64,000 nucleotides of DNA from Diphasiastrum complanatum (GCA_029204225.1 CM055098.1:3459607-3523606); one strand, 5' to 3'; numbered from the stretch's first letter, positions 33,862-44,940 are shown. The notes: generated by a model from the letters alone, not told the origin. Numbers and translations are program-made.

Positions 33862-34259
33862 TAACTGATATCATTTCCTAGGAAATTTTATTTCTGAGGC
33901 TGGCATTTACAGGGCATTTTCAAAAGTGGTATGCGACCGCTGCTACTTGTGGCCTATTGTGTCATACATGGTAGATATGCCAGTTACGACATGCATTGAA
34001 GCTCAAGAATTGACAGTCAGCATTCAAAATCACTGGCTGGTCTGGATCATGTTGGATCAACCACACTGATCAGTATAGAAAATAATTGTACTTGTTATGT
34101 ACAGTGTAGATGTTTATGCTCAGAAGCATTTGACAAGAGATACAAAGAGCTATGATCTGACATTCTTGAAGAAGTTTGACAGTTTTGTGTACAGTGGTTG
34201 TAATGTTTTTCTCCAATTGATGTAAAGACTGGAGACTCCATTTGTATACCTTTTTCATT

Positions 34260-34263
<4 letters not shown>
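33862..34263. other. Probable 3' UTR and flank of the methyltransferase gene
   Basis: No coding signal. AT-rich sequence ending at a GA microsatellite; no definite poly(A) signal could be assigned. Confidence 0.4.

Positions 34264-34343
<80 letters not shown>
34264..34343. repeat. (GA)n microsatellite, about 80 bp
   Basis: Uninterrupted GA dinucleotides. Confidence 0.98.
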
Positions 34344-34345
<2 letters not shown>

Positions 34346-35340
34346 TACGCCAATATAAACAAAATAGAATATTTTAAAAACCGATGGTCTCACGTCAATA
34401 ATATACTTCAAAATGCTCATGGCTCGCACTCAGAATTCATATCAAAATGCCCATTAAAAATGGGGCTTTCAGCAACATACATCTGATTGTGTACTCTTAA
34501 CAAGTTCTCTCCTTGATGTTCTTTGTCTTCATAATAAAGTAGACGGGCTGCACATCATGTTCGTCGACCTCGTTCCAATCATCTGCTTCTTTGTTTTTGT
34601 CTAACAAGTCTAAAACGTAAGCACCTTCGCAATTGCCAATATTACCAGCTTATGCTCTTGAACCAGTAGTTTTACAAAACAACAAAAAAACGGAGTACCA
34701 ATGCTGAAAATGCTCGCATTTATCCACACTAGTTATCCATGCGCATTCAACAGTTAACTTGATTTAAATTTTTTTTTTTCTCGCGTGGAACTTCCACACA
34801 AATTACAAATATACTAGAAAACATCGGTGTTCATAGTTGGAGAGTTTTGAAAATTTTAACTTTTTTCATTTGTGGAAGATCTACAAGTTCCATGCAAAAC
34901 TAATCATAGTAGCAACTCACACATTAATAGTTTCATTAAGCTTGTGGTATGATTTGAGGTGCATGGTTCTTCCATGCAAAAATAAAAGACACCCATTTTC
35001 AAAGGTCACTTTAAAGATAATAATAGAAATTGAGAATACACAAATTTTTTGGGATGTCTTGATTACATTTTTTTTTTAATATTATGCCCTTTTAAATTTT
35101 TTGTGTTAATGTCATGACATTAATCTGAAGCCATAAGATGAGAGGTGCAACAATGTTCGGGTACCTCGTGTTTATGGTTGTGAAAGTTTCTATGATAAAA
35201 TTAGCATGCTTGTGAGAAAATGTATGTCCTCATTTGTTCGTTTGCTCCTTTATTATGGTATTCACAAAGTGCTCAAAAGAATACTTTTGTTTTCAACACT
35301 TAAATCTCTCATGTATTGTATTTCATATTGAGATAAATTA
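34344..35340. other. AT-rich non-coding stretch
   Basis: No supportable gene. The short frame at 34837-35079 has no recognisable motif. Confidence 0.5.
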
Positions 35341-35344
35341 TTGA

Positions 35345-35625
35345 AAATTTGTTTATTACCATTACCTTGTATGTTGATGATACACCTTTTGTTTAGTACT
35401 CATAAGGGCCTTTCACAAGATGTTAAAGCCTAACTTTCCAATGAGTTTGAAATGACAGATCTAGGCATTGCACATTATTGTCTAGGAATTCAAATTTTAA
35501 CGGATAGAATAAACAAGAGAATCTATTTGTGCCAACAAAGATATTTTCAAAATGCACTGAAAATGTATGGTATTGAAAATTGTAAAACAGCCAACCAAAC
35601 AACAAAACTTTCTAGTGAACAATCT
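35345..35625 (+). mobile_element. Ty1/copia reverse transcriptase fragment
   Basis: A region resembling the YVDD box (degenerate) precedes the frame FEMTDLGIAHYCLGIQILTD, then RIYLCQQRYFQNALKMYGIE. This is the C-terminal part of copia RT (EMTDLG-x-A-x-Y-x-LGI is diagnostic). No LTR is attached and stops occur on both sides. Confidence 0.88.
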
Positions 35626-35739
35626 TATGCCAAAGAGACTTTTGGAGTATATTTCATGGCTTTAGACATTTCTCAAGTTACTTCTTCTCTAGCCTTCCTC
35701 ATTTTCGCCAAACTTTACATTGAGTTGATGATTTTGTGA

Positions 35740-36580
35740 TTGCCTCATCCTCTACCCCTCTTTTAGCCATCGCTTCCCATGGCACTATTGCTCCTCCTTG
35801 GTGGAATTGATCTTGGATTATTATCCCATAAGGAGGTCAATTGTCTCCCTCATCCCATAAATTAATTATGATTATGAGAGGTTGAGGCCCTCATGGAATT
35901 AAAGTTATAGTTAGTGGTTGAGACCTAAAACTCAAGATGGCGGATTGGTATGGAACTAACAATGATTCATAGGGGAAGTAGATGAGGTGGCCCATTTAGG
36001 CTGCTGATGTGTCCAGTGAGGTGTCACAGTTCACGCCTAGTTGAGGAGGAGCCTTGGAGGGTATAAGTATACCCATAGGCCTGTCGTGGAAGAGAGTTGG
36101 ATTTGGTGATTGTAGCTACATGCTGCTAGTGTGATCCCTCTCTCCTATTGAGTAGCTTGATTGGTCCATAGCTTGGGGCAAGATTTGTTCGATCTAGGTT
36201 TGGTTGAGTAGGTTTATTCACCATCCGATTCGCTTTGGTACTGTGGGTTCAACCCTGGTCGTTGATCCCTAGAAAAGGTCTTGGAAATCTAGCTCTTCCA
36301 TTACATTCACAAAAGAAGTACATTCCAAAAAGTGAGAGTAACTCATTTCATATTCACATCAAGATGCCAATGGTTTGTCACTTCCAATGACTAGTGGGAT
36401 GACCCTAGTGGGACATGTCATATGTTTGTAACTACCTCTAGCTAATCGGTTCACCAGTTTGTGAAGTGTTAACTAGTAGATTTACATTGTCAACCCCTCT
36501 CTCACTTCACATAGTATCCTTGATCTACATTTTTTTATCTGTCAACTAATCTAGTCATGTTAGGTTTTTTAAACATTCAA
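35740..36580. other. Non-coding, possible old LTR-like sequence
   Basis: No gene. A perfect inverted repeat, GGGTATA-AG-TATACCC, lies at 36059-36074 and could be part of a promoter. A B-box-like GGTTCAACCC near 36244 is not part of a foldable tRNA. Confidence 0.4.
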
Positions 36581-36589
36581 AAGGATTTT

Positions 36590-36850
36590 TGGACAATGGT
36601 TTAGTCATTAAATCAGCAACCATACCTTAGTGCGACAATACTTGAGGAGAGAGCCTTTTCTCTTGGACACGATCATCGATGAAGTGCAATTGAATACCAA
36701 TGTGTTGACTTTTGTTGTGTGATATGACGTTCTTGCTTAATTAAGAATAAGCAACCCTGACTGTCATTATAAAGAACCATGCTTATGTTGCCAATGCTGA
36801 GTTCACTTAGCAGGCTTTGTACCCAAATTTCAAACTCCCATGTATTCATT
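36590..36850 (-). pseudogene. Copia RNase H remnant
   Basis: Frame-shifted sense reading gives NTWEFEIWVQSLLSELSIGN, LYNDSQGCLFLIKQ and, in another frame, LLKYCRT, matching the copia RNase H end (L-CDSQSA-x-x-L..., KYCRT). Only short stretches are in frame. Confidence 0.72.
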
Positions 36851-37335
36851 CAACTGTGATAGAAGGAAGTGATGTAGAGTGCTGTTTCTTACAGTTCCAG
36901 CTTATGTAGTATCTTGCCATCTTGAAAATGTATCTCGAGATCAAATTTTTTTGTCATCTATATCGCCATCCTAGCCCGAGTCAACAAATCTTGTTATGGT
37001 CTTTAAAACTTTGAACAATAGCCCTATTTCAATACTCATATTGCAACATACCAATGTTCTCTACACCTAGATTATTTAGAAATTGGCTCAGTTTGGTGAC
37101 TACAATAGCAATATCTGACCGTGGCGTACATTTAACTTCCATTCAAGTTTTGATATGGTCGGCTGCTCATGATTTCCCTCTCTTTATATGTACTAGGGCA
37201 CATGTCCACATTCAACATCACATTGTGATACCGAGAAATACTCTTTCATGTAGAATTTGTCATAGAGTAAATCCACAAACTTTTTGGCTTAGCCATAATA
37301 ATCCCATTTTTCTATATTTTAATAATCTCTAAGCA

Positions 37336-37760
37336 TTAATGAATAGGCCTTATGTCTTTCATCTCAAACTTGCTCTTCAGATTTAACTTAAATTCTTCTA
37401 ACAAGTCCTTATTGTAGATGATTGTCATGCCATCTACATATAATGCATATGCTGAGAAAACATTTTTTTTCAAAATTTGAATAGATGCTAGTATTAGAGT
37501 AGCATCTCTTAAGTCCATTTTGCTAAAAAATATGCCAATTCTGTAGTACCACATTCTTGAGGACTGCTTTAATCTGTGTAATGCAATTTTTAAGATGCAC
37601 ACCTTGCCACTCCCATCTTCAAATCTTGGAGGCTGCACCATGGACGCCTCCTCCTCAAGGCCTGCATGTAAGAAAATAGCTTTGACATCCATTTGTTCTA
37701 TCTCCATTCCTTGTATTGTCACCAAGCTATCAAGTCTGCTGACAAGGTAAATGGCTTGCC
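37336..37760 (-). pseudogene. Copia reverse transcriptase remnant
   Basis: The open sense frame reads EIEQMDVKAIFLHAGLEEEA, SGKVCILKIALHRLKQSSRM, YALYVDGMTII and LKSKFEMKDIRPI. QMDVK-x-x-FL-x-G, the L-x-LKQS box and FEMKD are copia RT hallmarks. The active site reads YVDG instead of YVDD, so a catalytic Asp is lost. Confidence 0.9.
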
Positions 37761-38536
37761 TCTACATTTTGCTCATGCAAGCATTAAGTTCTTATTACTT
37801 GCCGTTACTAGCATTTCCAGAGACAACACGAGCATGAGTTTGCACAATTCGAACATGCTCTTGAGTCTCGAGTTCTCATGAAGAATGTATTAAAGCAAAA
37901 GTGGGGCAAGAGAAAATTACGCTTCAGGTTATTTATCTTTAACACACTATGAAGATGGTATTTTATAACTTTGTGATGTGTCTCAAAAGTGTTGTAATGT
38001 CCCATCAAAAGGAGCAGTATAGTCAACAATAATAAATTTAAGAAATTGCAAAAGTAAATATCAAGAAACTCCTCTTATATAGTTTGTGATTGCACATCTG
38101 TGTCAGTAGAATCATAGAGTTAAGGATAGCTGCTTTAATAATCTATACAAGAACCTTAGTCAAACCATCTTAATCTCGCTCTGCCCTCAACCACAATAGA
38201 TGAAAGCTGCAGGAGATGAACTCAAATGTGCTTCCACATTTAATCCAATCAAAGTCCACTAAGTCAAACTCCATCTTTGTGCCAATGTGGCTTAGGCTTA
38301 GTACATCACGGGCCACAATAATGTCGTCACAAATTTGGATCCCTAGAATATAGACTCCCTTTGATCGTATGAGCGAAACCTTTTCTACATATTTGGCGCT
38401 TCTTTTACTCCTTTTGTTAGAGTATATTTTCAATGACAAGAAGTTCCTAAACTACAAGGATTAGTTAACTACAGTTTACGACTATTGACGTCAAATCAAT
38501 CTCGAGTGTACAATGACGGACAACATAAGAACACAA

Positions 38537-38548
38537 GCTCTAATACCA
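38537..38548 (-). other. Copia primer binding site
   Basis: Sense TGGTATTAGAGC directly after the LTR: 11 of 12 matches to the initiator tRNA-Met complement TGGTATCAGAGC. Confidence 0.88.
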
Positions 38549-39196
38549 TGTGAAGGATTTCAGATCATTTATGATCCAATCCATGTCCCAAATCTTTGGT
38601 TACAAAAGAAGATACTCTACCAATTTCACCACCGTGAAAAATCAGCATCTACACACAAAATAAGATGCAAACTCTAATAGAGCTTGATCAAACATGAATA
38701 ATATGATAAAGTACTGTTGCTGTCCATAGAAAACCAGCAAGCTACTATATTTCACACGTGTGGATCCAAAAATAACAATTATAGATCATTCTACACATAG
38801 AATTGCATGCAATCACAAGTATAGTGCACCAATGAATAGTAGAACCCAAGAGAACCATGTATAAGCATGAAATGAGATAGAGAAGAGAGAAGATTGGTCT
38901 CTACACGAGTTTTCTCCTTTTATAGTAGGTCCAAAACCTATTTGGCCATTTGGTTTTCCCTCCAAAATGCTAACCTAAGTATTTTTGGGTCTAGATTCAA
39001 AGTACCCAACATTCAAATTGGAATCTACTCAAACTCGCCTTCTAACTTTCCCACACTTTCAAAAAGTGTTTATTCAAATGAAATTTAGACTAATAAACTT
39101 TAAAAAGTCAATCTCTAAGTCTAAAAACAAAGTTGGTCTCAATTCGTCAAATATGAAAATATAGCAAATATGATCAAACTAGTTGAATCTTTCACA
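38549..39196 (-). repeat. Copia 5' LTR, 648 bp
   Basis: Plus-strand ends TGTGAAGGATTTC and GAATCTTTCACA form an imperfect terminal inverted repeat with TG/CA ends, and the left end abuts the primer site. In sense it contains CTATAAAAGGAG near 38910-38925, a good TATA box. The LTR boundaries are inferred from these signals only, as no second LTR copy is in the window. Confidence 0.82.
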
Positions 39197-39288
39197 CTTT
39201 CCAGCATCCTCTAGAACCAGTCCATTTTTCAAACCGTCTGTTCCATTCTGTCTTGCACGCTTATACGAACTTACAACACTAAACTAGG

Positions 39289-39413
<125 letters not shown>

Positions 39414-39679
39414 CTATTCCAGATTGTAATGGAATTTCTGATAATGATGTGGAGTTAGGATATGGTAGCATGACTGACTGCAAATCTAGAGCAAATCCTA
39501 TGTAATGATGAAGCAGTCCATGTTGTGAACATTATGTGATTGCTATGTAATGCTAGGTAGTGGCATGATATAACCTGTTGTTTTGAAATCACATGTTACT
39601 TTTGTTTTGGAATCAAATGTAATGGAAATTGATGGAATGTTATAATACTTTGTTGCGGTAATCCAAATTCTTGGGATCT

Positions 39680-39835
39680 TGTAAGAGCATGTTTTGAGAA
39701 TGGAATTTTGCAAAATTTTGCATGTTTTGAGAATGGAATTTTGTAGAATTTTGTAATGAAATGTTTTGGAATGAGATGATGTGGTGTTGGTTACAGTTAG
39801 GGATAGGGTGGTGTTGGTTATAGTTAGGGTTAAAT
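39680..39835. repeat. Two short imperfect tandem duplications
   Basis: GCATGTTTTGAGAATGGAAT occurs twice (about 39688 and 39720), followed by a duplicated GGTGTTGGTTACAGTTAGGG-type unit (39782-39832). Sequence from 39414 to 40350 is otherwise non-coding. Confidence 0.8.
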
Positions 39836-40357
39836 TTTTAGAGTTTTTCATCATTGTTTTCTATTTCTGCACTCCGTTTGAAGCTCGGTAGAAACTTGGA
39901 AAGTGGACGATCCTCACTATACTACACCACATCGTGAGTAGATCTAACCGAACATTCACAAATCAGATCTACTTCCAACAATTCTTCTATTTTTGTCATT
40001 GTCACTTCCACTTCCTCATTAGTCTATATTTTTTGCACTAACACCCCCTGATCAATATTCGACAATTTCTAACCTTGAAGAGCTATCAGAAGCAACAAAA
40101 CATTCCATGATCAGCCTGTCCGAGACAAGCTACCATATGCATTGGCTAGTAAGCCAACAACCAATACCGCCAGAAGTCCAATATCGCTTTCGAGCACACA
40201 TCTTGTTTCTTAAAATATTCTGTGTATATCTTGCGCTCGAAACCGATATTCAGTTATGGCATCGATCTCAAGCACCTTTTTATCGCAATTTTTTTTTTGT
40301 TTTCATTTTGTTTTTATTCAAACATTTTTTTTTGTTAATTTTCTTCTTCTGAGAATG

Positions 40358-40900
40358 ATGGCCAGGACCAAATCCACTGCCCGTGCCATAACCACTGTAC
40401 AGCCATCCCATGCTCGTGTTCCCCCTGGTACTGGTCGTAGACAGATGAAGCAGGTCTGGCTGAGGGAGATTAGAAAACTCTAGAGATCAACTGAACTGTT
40501 GATTCCTAGAGCTCCTTTCAGCCGATCGTTAAGGAATGTCACTCTGTCACCTTGGGCTAGATGTTCGTTTTGTCGTGACAGCCATGCAAGCCTTATAGGG
40601 TGTTGCAGAAGATTTTCTGTCCCAATTTTTTAAGGATACTTGTCTTTTGGTAGTGCATAATAAGCGTGTCACCATCATGCCAAAAGATTGCGTCATTCTC
40701 AGAAGGCTTCGGGACCGTTTTTCTGGTCTGCATGTTGATAATGCCAACACCTTCAAAGACCTGCCTTTGGATAGAACCAACTTGCCAACTACCTCTAGGA
40801 GGAAGAGGAAGCAACCTGTCCCCAAAAAGGCTGGATCTCGAGGCCAGCTGCTTCCCTTCCTCCTAGAGTTATCCCGACCAAGAGACCCCAAATGGTCTTG
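40358..40900 (+). pseudogene. Divergent histone H3-like exon with stops and a frameshift
   Basis: The frame opens MARTKSTARAITTV, like the H3 tail MARTKQTARKST. It then has WLREIRKL, a TAG where H3 has Gln, and RSTELLIPRAPFSRSLRNV. LLIPRAPF resembles the centromeric-H3 form LLIP-x-APF instead of canonical LLIRKLPF. After a one-base shift near 40545 the fold continues LGLDVRFVVTAMQAL, a second TAG at 40596-40598 (again a Gln position), then AEDFLSQFFKDTCLL and HNKRVTIMPKDCVILRRL, matching the H3 C-terminal helices. Loop 1 length equals canonical H3. A basic extension (SRRKRKQPVPKKAG) follows. It is a pseudogene as it stands, with no normal H3 C-terminus. Confidence 0.85.
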
Positions 40901-41300
40901 AGCTCTGAGTCAGATGCTAGAAAATCTGATTTTTATTGAGAATCTTCACCCCTTCCTCCTCCTGTCATTCGTCCAGCTCCTCAACAGGTTTCTTCACCAC
41001 AAGTGTTGATCACCCAAGAGGAGCTCGACAAAATAATAGAGAAATCTATAAATATTGTTTCTACTTCATTTTTTGCTCCTGTACATAATCTTTTTGTAAG
41101 AATTCCATATGATCCTGCCCAAGTTTATTTTGATTCTGACCATTATAAGCAATATGAGGCCTACCTAGCTAATAAAATTGATTTTCTCGGCAATTTTTTT
41201 GATTTTTTTCTTCCAGATTCACGTAAAAGCTTTAGATTAGGTCCCAAATTTTTTGCCGAGCAAAAAGATAAAACCTCAAAAATTTTAGATGTAATAGTGA
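40900..41300 (+). pseudogene. Linker exon between the H3-like and Ulp1-like parts
   Basis: In a frame shifted from the end of the H3-like exon: PPRVIPTKRPQMVLSSESDA, one TGA, then a Pro-rich stretch (SSPLPPPVIRPAPQQVSSPQ) and TQEELDKIIEKSINIVSTSF, FVRIPYDPAQVYFDSDHYKQ, up to LDVIV. A possible donor (GTAATAG) follows LD near 41299. I do not recognise a domain. Its position and long open frame suggest it belongs to the downstream gene. Confidence 0.5.
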
Positions 41301-41369
41301 AAGCCGAAGTATTTTTTTTTTGTAGAATAGTATTAGTTCCGATTCCCATGGTATAGTTTTTCTTGTCTG

Positions 41370-42463
41370 AACATTTTTCATGGGAGTGATAAAGGCAAAA
41401 GAAGCCAATTTTGAGAAGGCCGTATATTTTATCGAATGCAGTCCTGTGGCAAAATTTTATTTGATTCCATATGAAAATAAGTAAGAATTGCTCTTTTGTT
41501 TTTGTTGCTTTAATCTGGATTGTTGCATGCTTCATTGCTTTAATAAGTAAGGAATTCTTTCATAAGTATGGATCTATCGATATTTGTATTTTGGTTGTTG
41601 CAGTTGGCATTGGATCCTGAACATTCTTTCTATAAAGATAAATAAGGAGGGAGTATCAAAATTTCTATGTGTAAAATTAAACTCAGCTGCAAATACACAT
41701 AGAGAATTTGATTCTCTACTTCATGATGCCGTTTGGGAAATACCGACAACGACAACTTCAATTGGAGAGATAACCATTAGATCTCTCAAGGTATATTCAA
41801 TTTATCTTTGATATGCATGTATTTCTTTTTTAGTTCAAATCTATCGTCATAGCATAAATAATATTTCTATCATAATATTACTAATTCTCATTCTATATAT
41901 GCAGTGTGTACAACAAAACAATGCTTTTAGTTGTGTATGGTTCGTCCTGTACAATACGAAGCTATTTTTTGAGTGGTATAATTTACAAGTGGATGTAGAT
42001 ATTGAAAAGGTAGTGTTCAGTTCATTTGTAGTTTCTTTCATTCTGATTCATATTTTCTTACTATCATTGTTTGTAATTTGCTGAATCTCGTGTTTTGTGA
42101 TGACATTTCACTCTTGAGCCATATAATCCTGATGATGTATATAGATTTCAGCAAGAGTTGATCAGAACCTATGCCCAGAATGGTGGAAGCATTGCACCTG
42201 AGATCGAGGGCCCTCAAAAGCAAGCTGCTCATGCCTTAACAGCCTTTCAGGTTGCTCAGGATGCAGATCTTATTATATATGATAAAAAAGGAATAGAAGT
42301 CCTTCCTAATACAGAGGAAGGCAATATTATTGCCAAGAGTCCTCTTGCCTTAAAAGGCATTGAGGCCCTTCTTAAAACAGAGAAAGACGAGATTATAGAA
42401 GGAGCTATTCCCTTATTAGTTCCTAATACTGATAAGGAAAATATAGAAAAATTGACTGAATAG
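41370..42463 (+). CDS. Ulp1/SENP-like (C48) cysteine-protease fold gene, four spliced exons
   Basis: Ulp1 enzymes cleave SUMO or related modifiers. Exon to 41480 (KAKEANFEKAVYFIE...KFYLIPYEN) splices by GT-AG (41481-41603) to 41604-41790, which gives WHWILNILSIK with the catalytic His in HW. Intron 41791-41904 leads to 41905-42009: CVQQNNAFSCVWFVLYNTK aligns with the QQ-x-NGYDCG box, giving the Gln and catalytic Cys. The fourth exon (42119-42463) opens PYNPDDVYRFQQELIRTYAQ and ends in an acidic tail with repeated LALKGIEALLKTE-like units. Splice phases agree and no stop interrupts these exons. The usual Asp (VDSL/FDSL) reads VKLNS here, so activity is doubtful. Start and first exon boundary are uncertain. 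Confidence 0.72.
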
Positions 42464-42804
42464 AGATCTATTTGTAAATAGAAATACAAAAAAAAAAAGA
42501 TACAATCATTTTACATGTAAACAACCCGTTTATGGGTTTTTTTTATTGATATCAATATAGATTCTTACAATCAGATTGTGTCCATAGTGTAATACTGGAA
42601 TGCAATTTTCTATATTGATAAAAAGACATGATGATTGACATGTATTTGATGATAGTGAATCTCGATGTTCTTCTATAAGTTGGATTGTTTTGTCAATATC
42701 TCTGCATTTGATCTCGAGCTCATGTCTTTTACGTACCTACATAAAACTAGTATAAAGTTAGATACAATTAGTATAGAGATTGTATTAGAAAGTTTTGGTT
42801 GAAA
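42464..42804. other. Non-coding 3' flank
   Basis: AT-rich, no recognisable gene. Confidence 0.5.
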
Positions 42805-43280
42805 CTATTCATAAAAGATCGAGCGTTTACAGTTACTTATGACTTTACCATTGAAAATGAATTTGAAGTCTAAAAGTACATCATCTCGTAGGAGCAATAG
42901 TTCATGCCTGATGTAGTTTAGACTCCAATCTTCTTCCACGTCAACACACGTGAAAACGACATCATTGTATATAATTTCAATACTTTTTCGTTTTGAATGT
43001 CTACTGGCTTCCAAGTCTTGATCGAGTGGCACCCATTTACCTTTATTTTTTTTTTCCATCTTTGATAATGGAAGCATAAGCCCAACATTTGTTTTTCAAT
43101 TTGATAACGGAAGCACATGGAAGACATTTTAATTCTCCATTCTATTTCTCCATTTGATCTTTTGTCCCAGCTTTCATCCATAAGTTCAGATAATAAACTA
43201 TCTGATAAATTTTTGCATACAAACATCGTTGGAGTTTTATGTACGTTGACACTTAAAAATAAATCCACAAATATATTCAA
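42805..43280 (-). pseudogene. Unrecognised ORF fragment, possibly an exon
   Basis: Two overlapping frames. The 3' one (42805-43077) reads KGKWVPLDQDLEASRHSKRK, then YNDVVFTCVDVEEDWSLNYI and DDVLLDFKFIFNGKVISN, which looks like a compact alpha/beta domain. The other frame supplies SELMDESWDKRSNGEIEWRI upstream. I do not recognise the family. The shift between them suggests decay. Confidence 0.35.
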
Positions 43281-43612
43281 GGAAATAAACTCAACTCAGT
43301 CTGACTATTTTTGATTCCGTGCTCATTTTTAATGAATTTTTTACATCATTATATATCTTGCAACAAAATGATTCTGAAACTGCAACATCTGGTGCAATTT
43401 ATTCATCACTTTCAAAACTAGGTAATGGGATTCGTACTATTTGTCCAAAATTTTCTTTTGTATCAGGAATGTACGTCGATTCATAAAAAAAGATCCCACT
43501 ATCAGCTAGGTCTTTTGCAGTTTACCTCGATATTGTAGCTATCCAATATCAATGTGAATAACATCTAACACACCTGCTAAAGATCCAATCGGCTCCCATT
43601 CATGTATGTTGG

Positions 43613-44940
43613 ATGGATATAAATTTGCAAGAGAAAAATGATCAGATTGGCAAGTTTACTACTAGATATTTGACAAAGGCCCTACGACAGGTCTTGGACA
43701 AAGTAAACCAGCTTTCAAACACGGCGTGCAAGGCCCAAGCAAGAATTTCCAATCAAAAACCAAGGGACGATGACGGAGCAGACAATAACAATGGGCAAAC
43801 CCAGTAGTTGGATGGTAATTCGGGTTCAGACGACCAGATAAGTAAGTTGCTTCTGGATATTTTTCCCTTCTCCCTCCCACTTTCAAATCTCCTTCCCACT
43901 CTGTATTTAATTTTTTCGAATCTTTCATTCCTACTTATCCCGTTCCTTCACCTTCCTCCTTTCAACCTCCTCCTAGTTGACTTTTAAGACCTTCTCAAGG
44001 ACCTGCTGAGACGTACAAGGCCCGACGAGACGAGTTCTTAAAACAACTCAGTTTCTCCGGTGTGGCATACAATCTTTTTAATCCGGTTCCTCCTAAACCA
44101 GTCATTCCCATGCCTCTCTCTCTAGATCACACCATCCCTGACCTCCCAGAAACTAACATCGACATTGGTGGCGATGATGACCCCTGGTTGATCCACGAGA
44201 GACCAGAAGATTCTCACCCAGGCTTGGGGTTGGGCGAAGTTGAGCCTTCCGCAAGCAAGCAAGCAAAAGAGAGCGATATGGGCATTAAGACCCTGGATGA
44301 TTACCTGGCGACGCCATCCTAGCAACAAAGGGAAGCCTCACATGTCAGGCCAAGAAACCATATGGAGGATGCCAAAGTGTCCGAAAGATTTGAAAGGAAA
44401 TACCCATGCAACAGGAGGGGCGGACGAGAAGAGATCGATCAAAGCCAGTATTCCACATGGGCTGAAATCATTGATGCACTGCAACCACAACCCGAGTGGC
44501 AGAATAAAATCCTAAAGGATAATAGGTGGTTGCAAGAATATCTGAGGGCGCCAACATGGAAAAGGATCGATCCTTTTTATATGCCGATCAGACGAAGAAA
44601 TCCTTGGCCGACAGAGCACCCATGAGTCGAAGTGGTGAACTAGCCGGTAATTCCAAGAATTTCAGATAGCACATCAATGGATGATCTGAGATTGCAATTG
44701 CTAGATTTTGGGCACAAATATAAATATAATGTTGATCTATGCATAAGAGAAAGTGCCAAATATTGTAGATCGATGGCCATCCTGATAAATCAAAAATGTT
44801 TTTGGGATCGTGGCTTAGATCCAATTCGGATCAATCCCAACATGGCTCTCCAATCTGAGGATGATCATTAAATGATGGCCCGACTTTACTACAGAGCGGC
44901 ATTTATGTCCTCCCAGTATGTTACAATGATAGAAGATTGT
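43613..44940 (+). pseudogene. Unrecognised, frame-shifted coding-like region
   Basis: Successive plus-strand frames: RYLTKALRQVLDKVNQLSNT (43613-43807); YNLFNPVPPKPVIPMPLSLD and GIKTLDDYLATPS (44062-44322); SQYSTWAEIIDALQPQPEWQ and LQEYLRAPTWKRIDPFYMPI (to 44625); then DDLRLQLLDFGHKYKYNVDL and FWDRGLDPIRINP (44677-44871). The composition is protein-like and the frames are consecutive, so it may be one decayed gene or transposon gag. No family is recognised. 44940-45218 is non-coding. Confidence 0.4.

Larger units (their letters stand above)
36580..39196 (-). mobile_element. Ty1/copia element, 5' LTR to RNase H, internally deleted
   Basis: Minus orientation: 5' LTR (38549-39196), primer site (38537-38548), a non-coding stretch of about 800 bp where gag, protease and integrase would be expected, then RT and RNase H remnants (36590-37760). 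The 3' LTR is missing. The interior is far too short for an autonomous element. Confidence 0.82.

Noticed and set aside
36170-36262. A tRNA-like B box (GGTTCAACCC)
   Set aside because: No matching A box or cloverleaf stems at the correct spacing.
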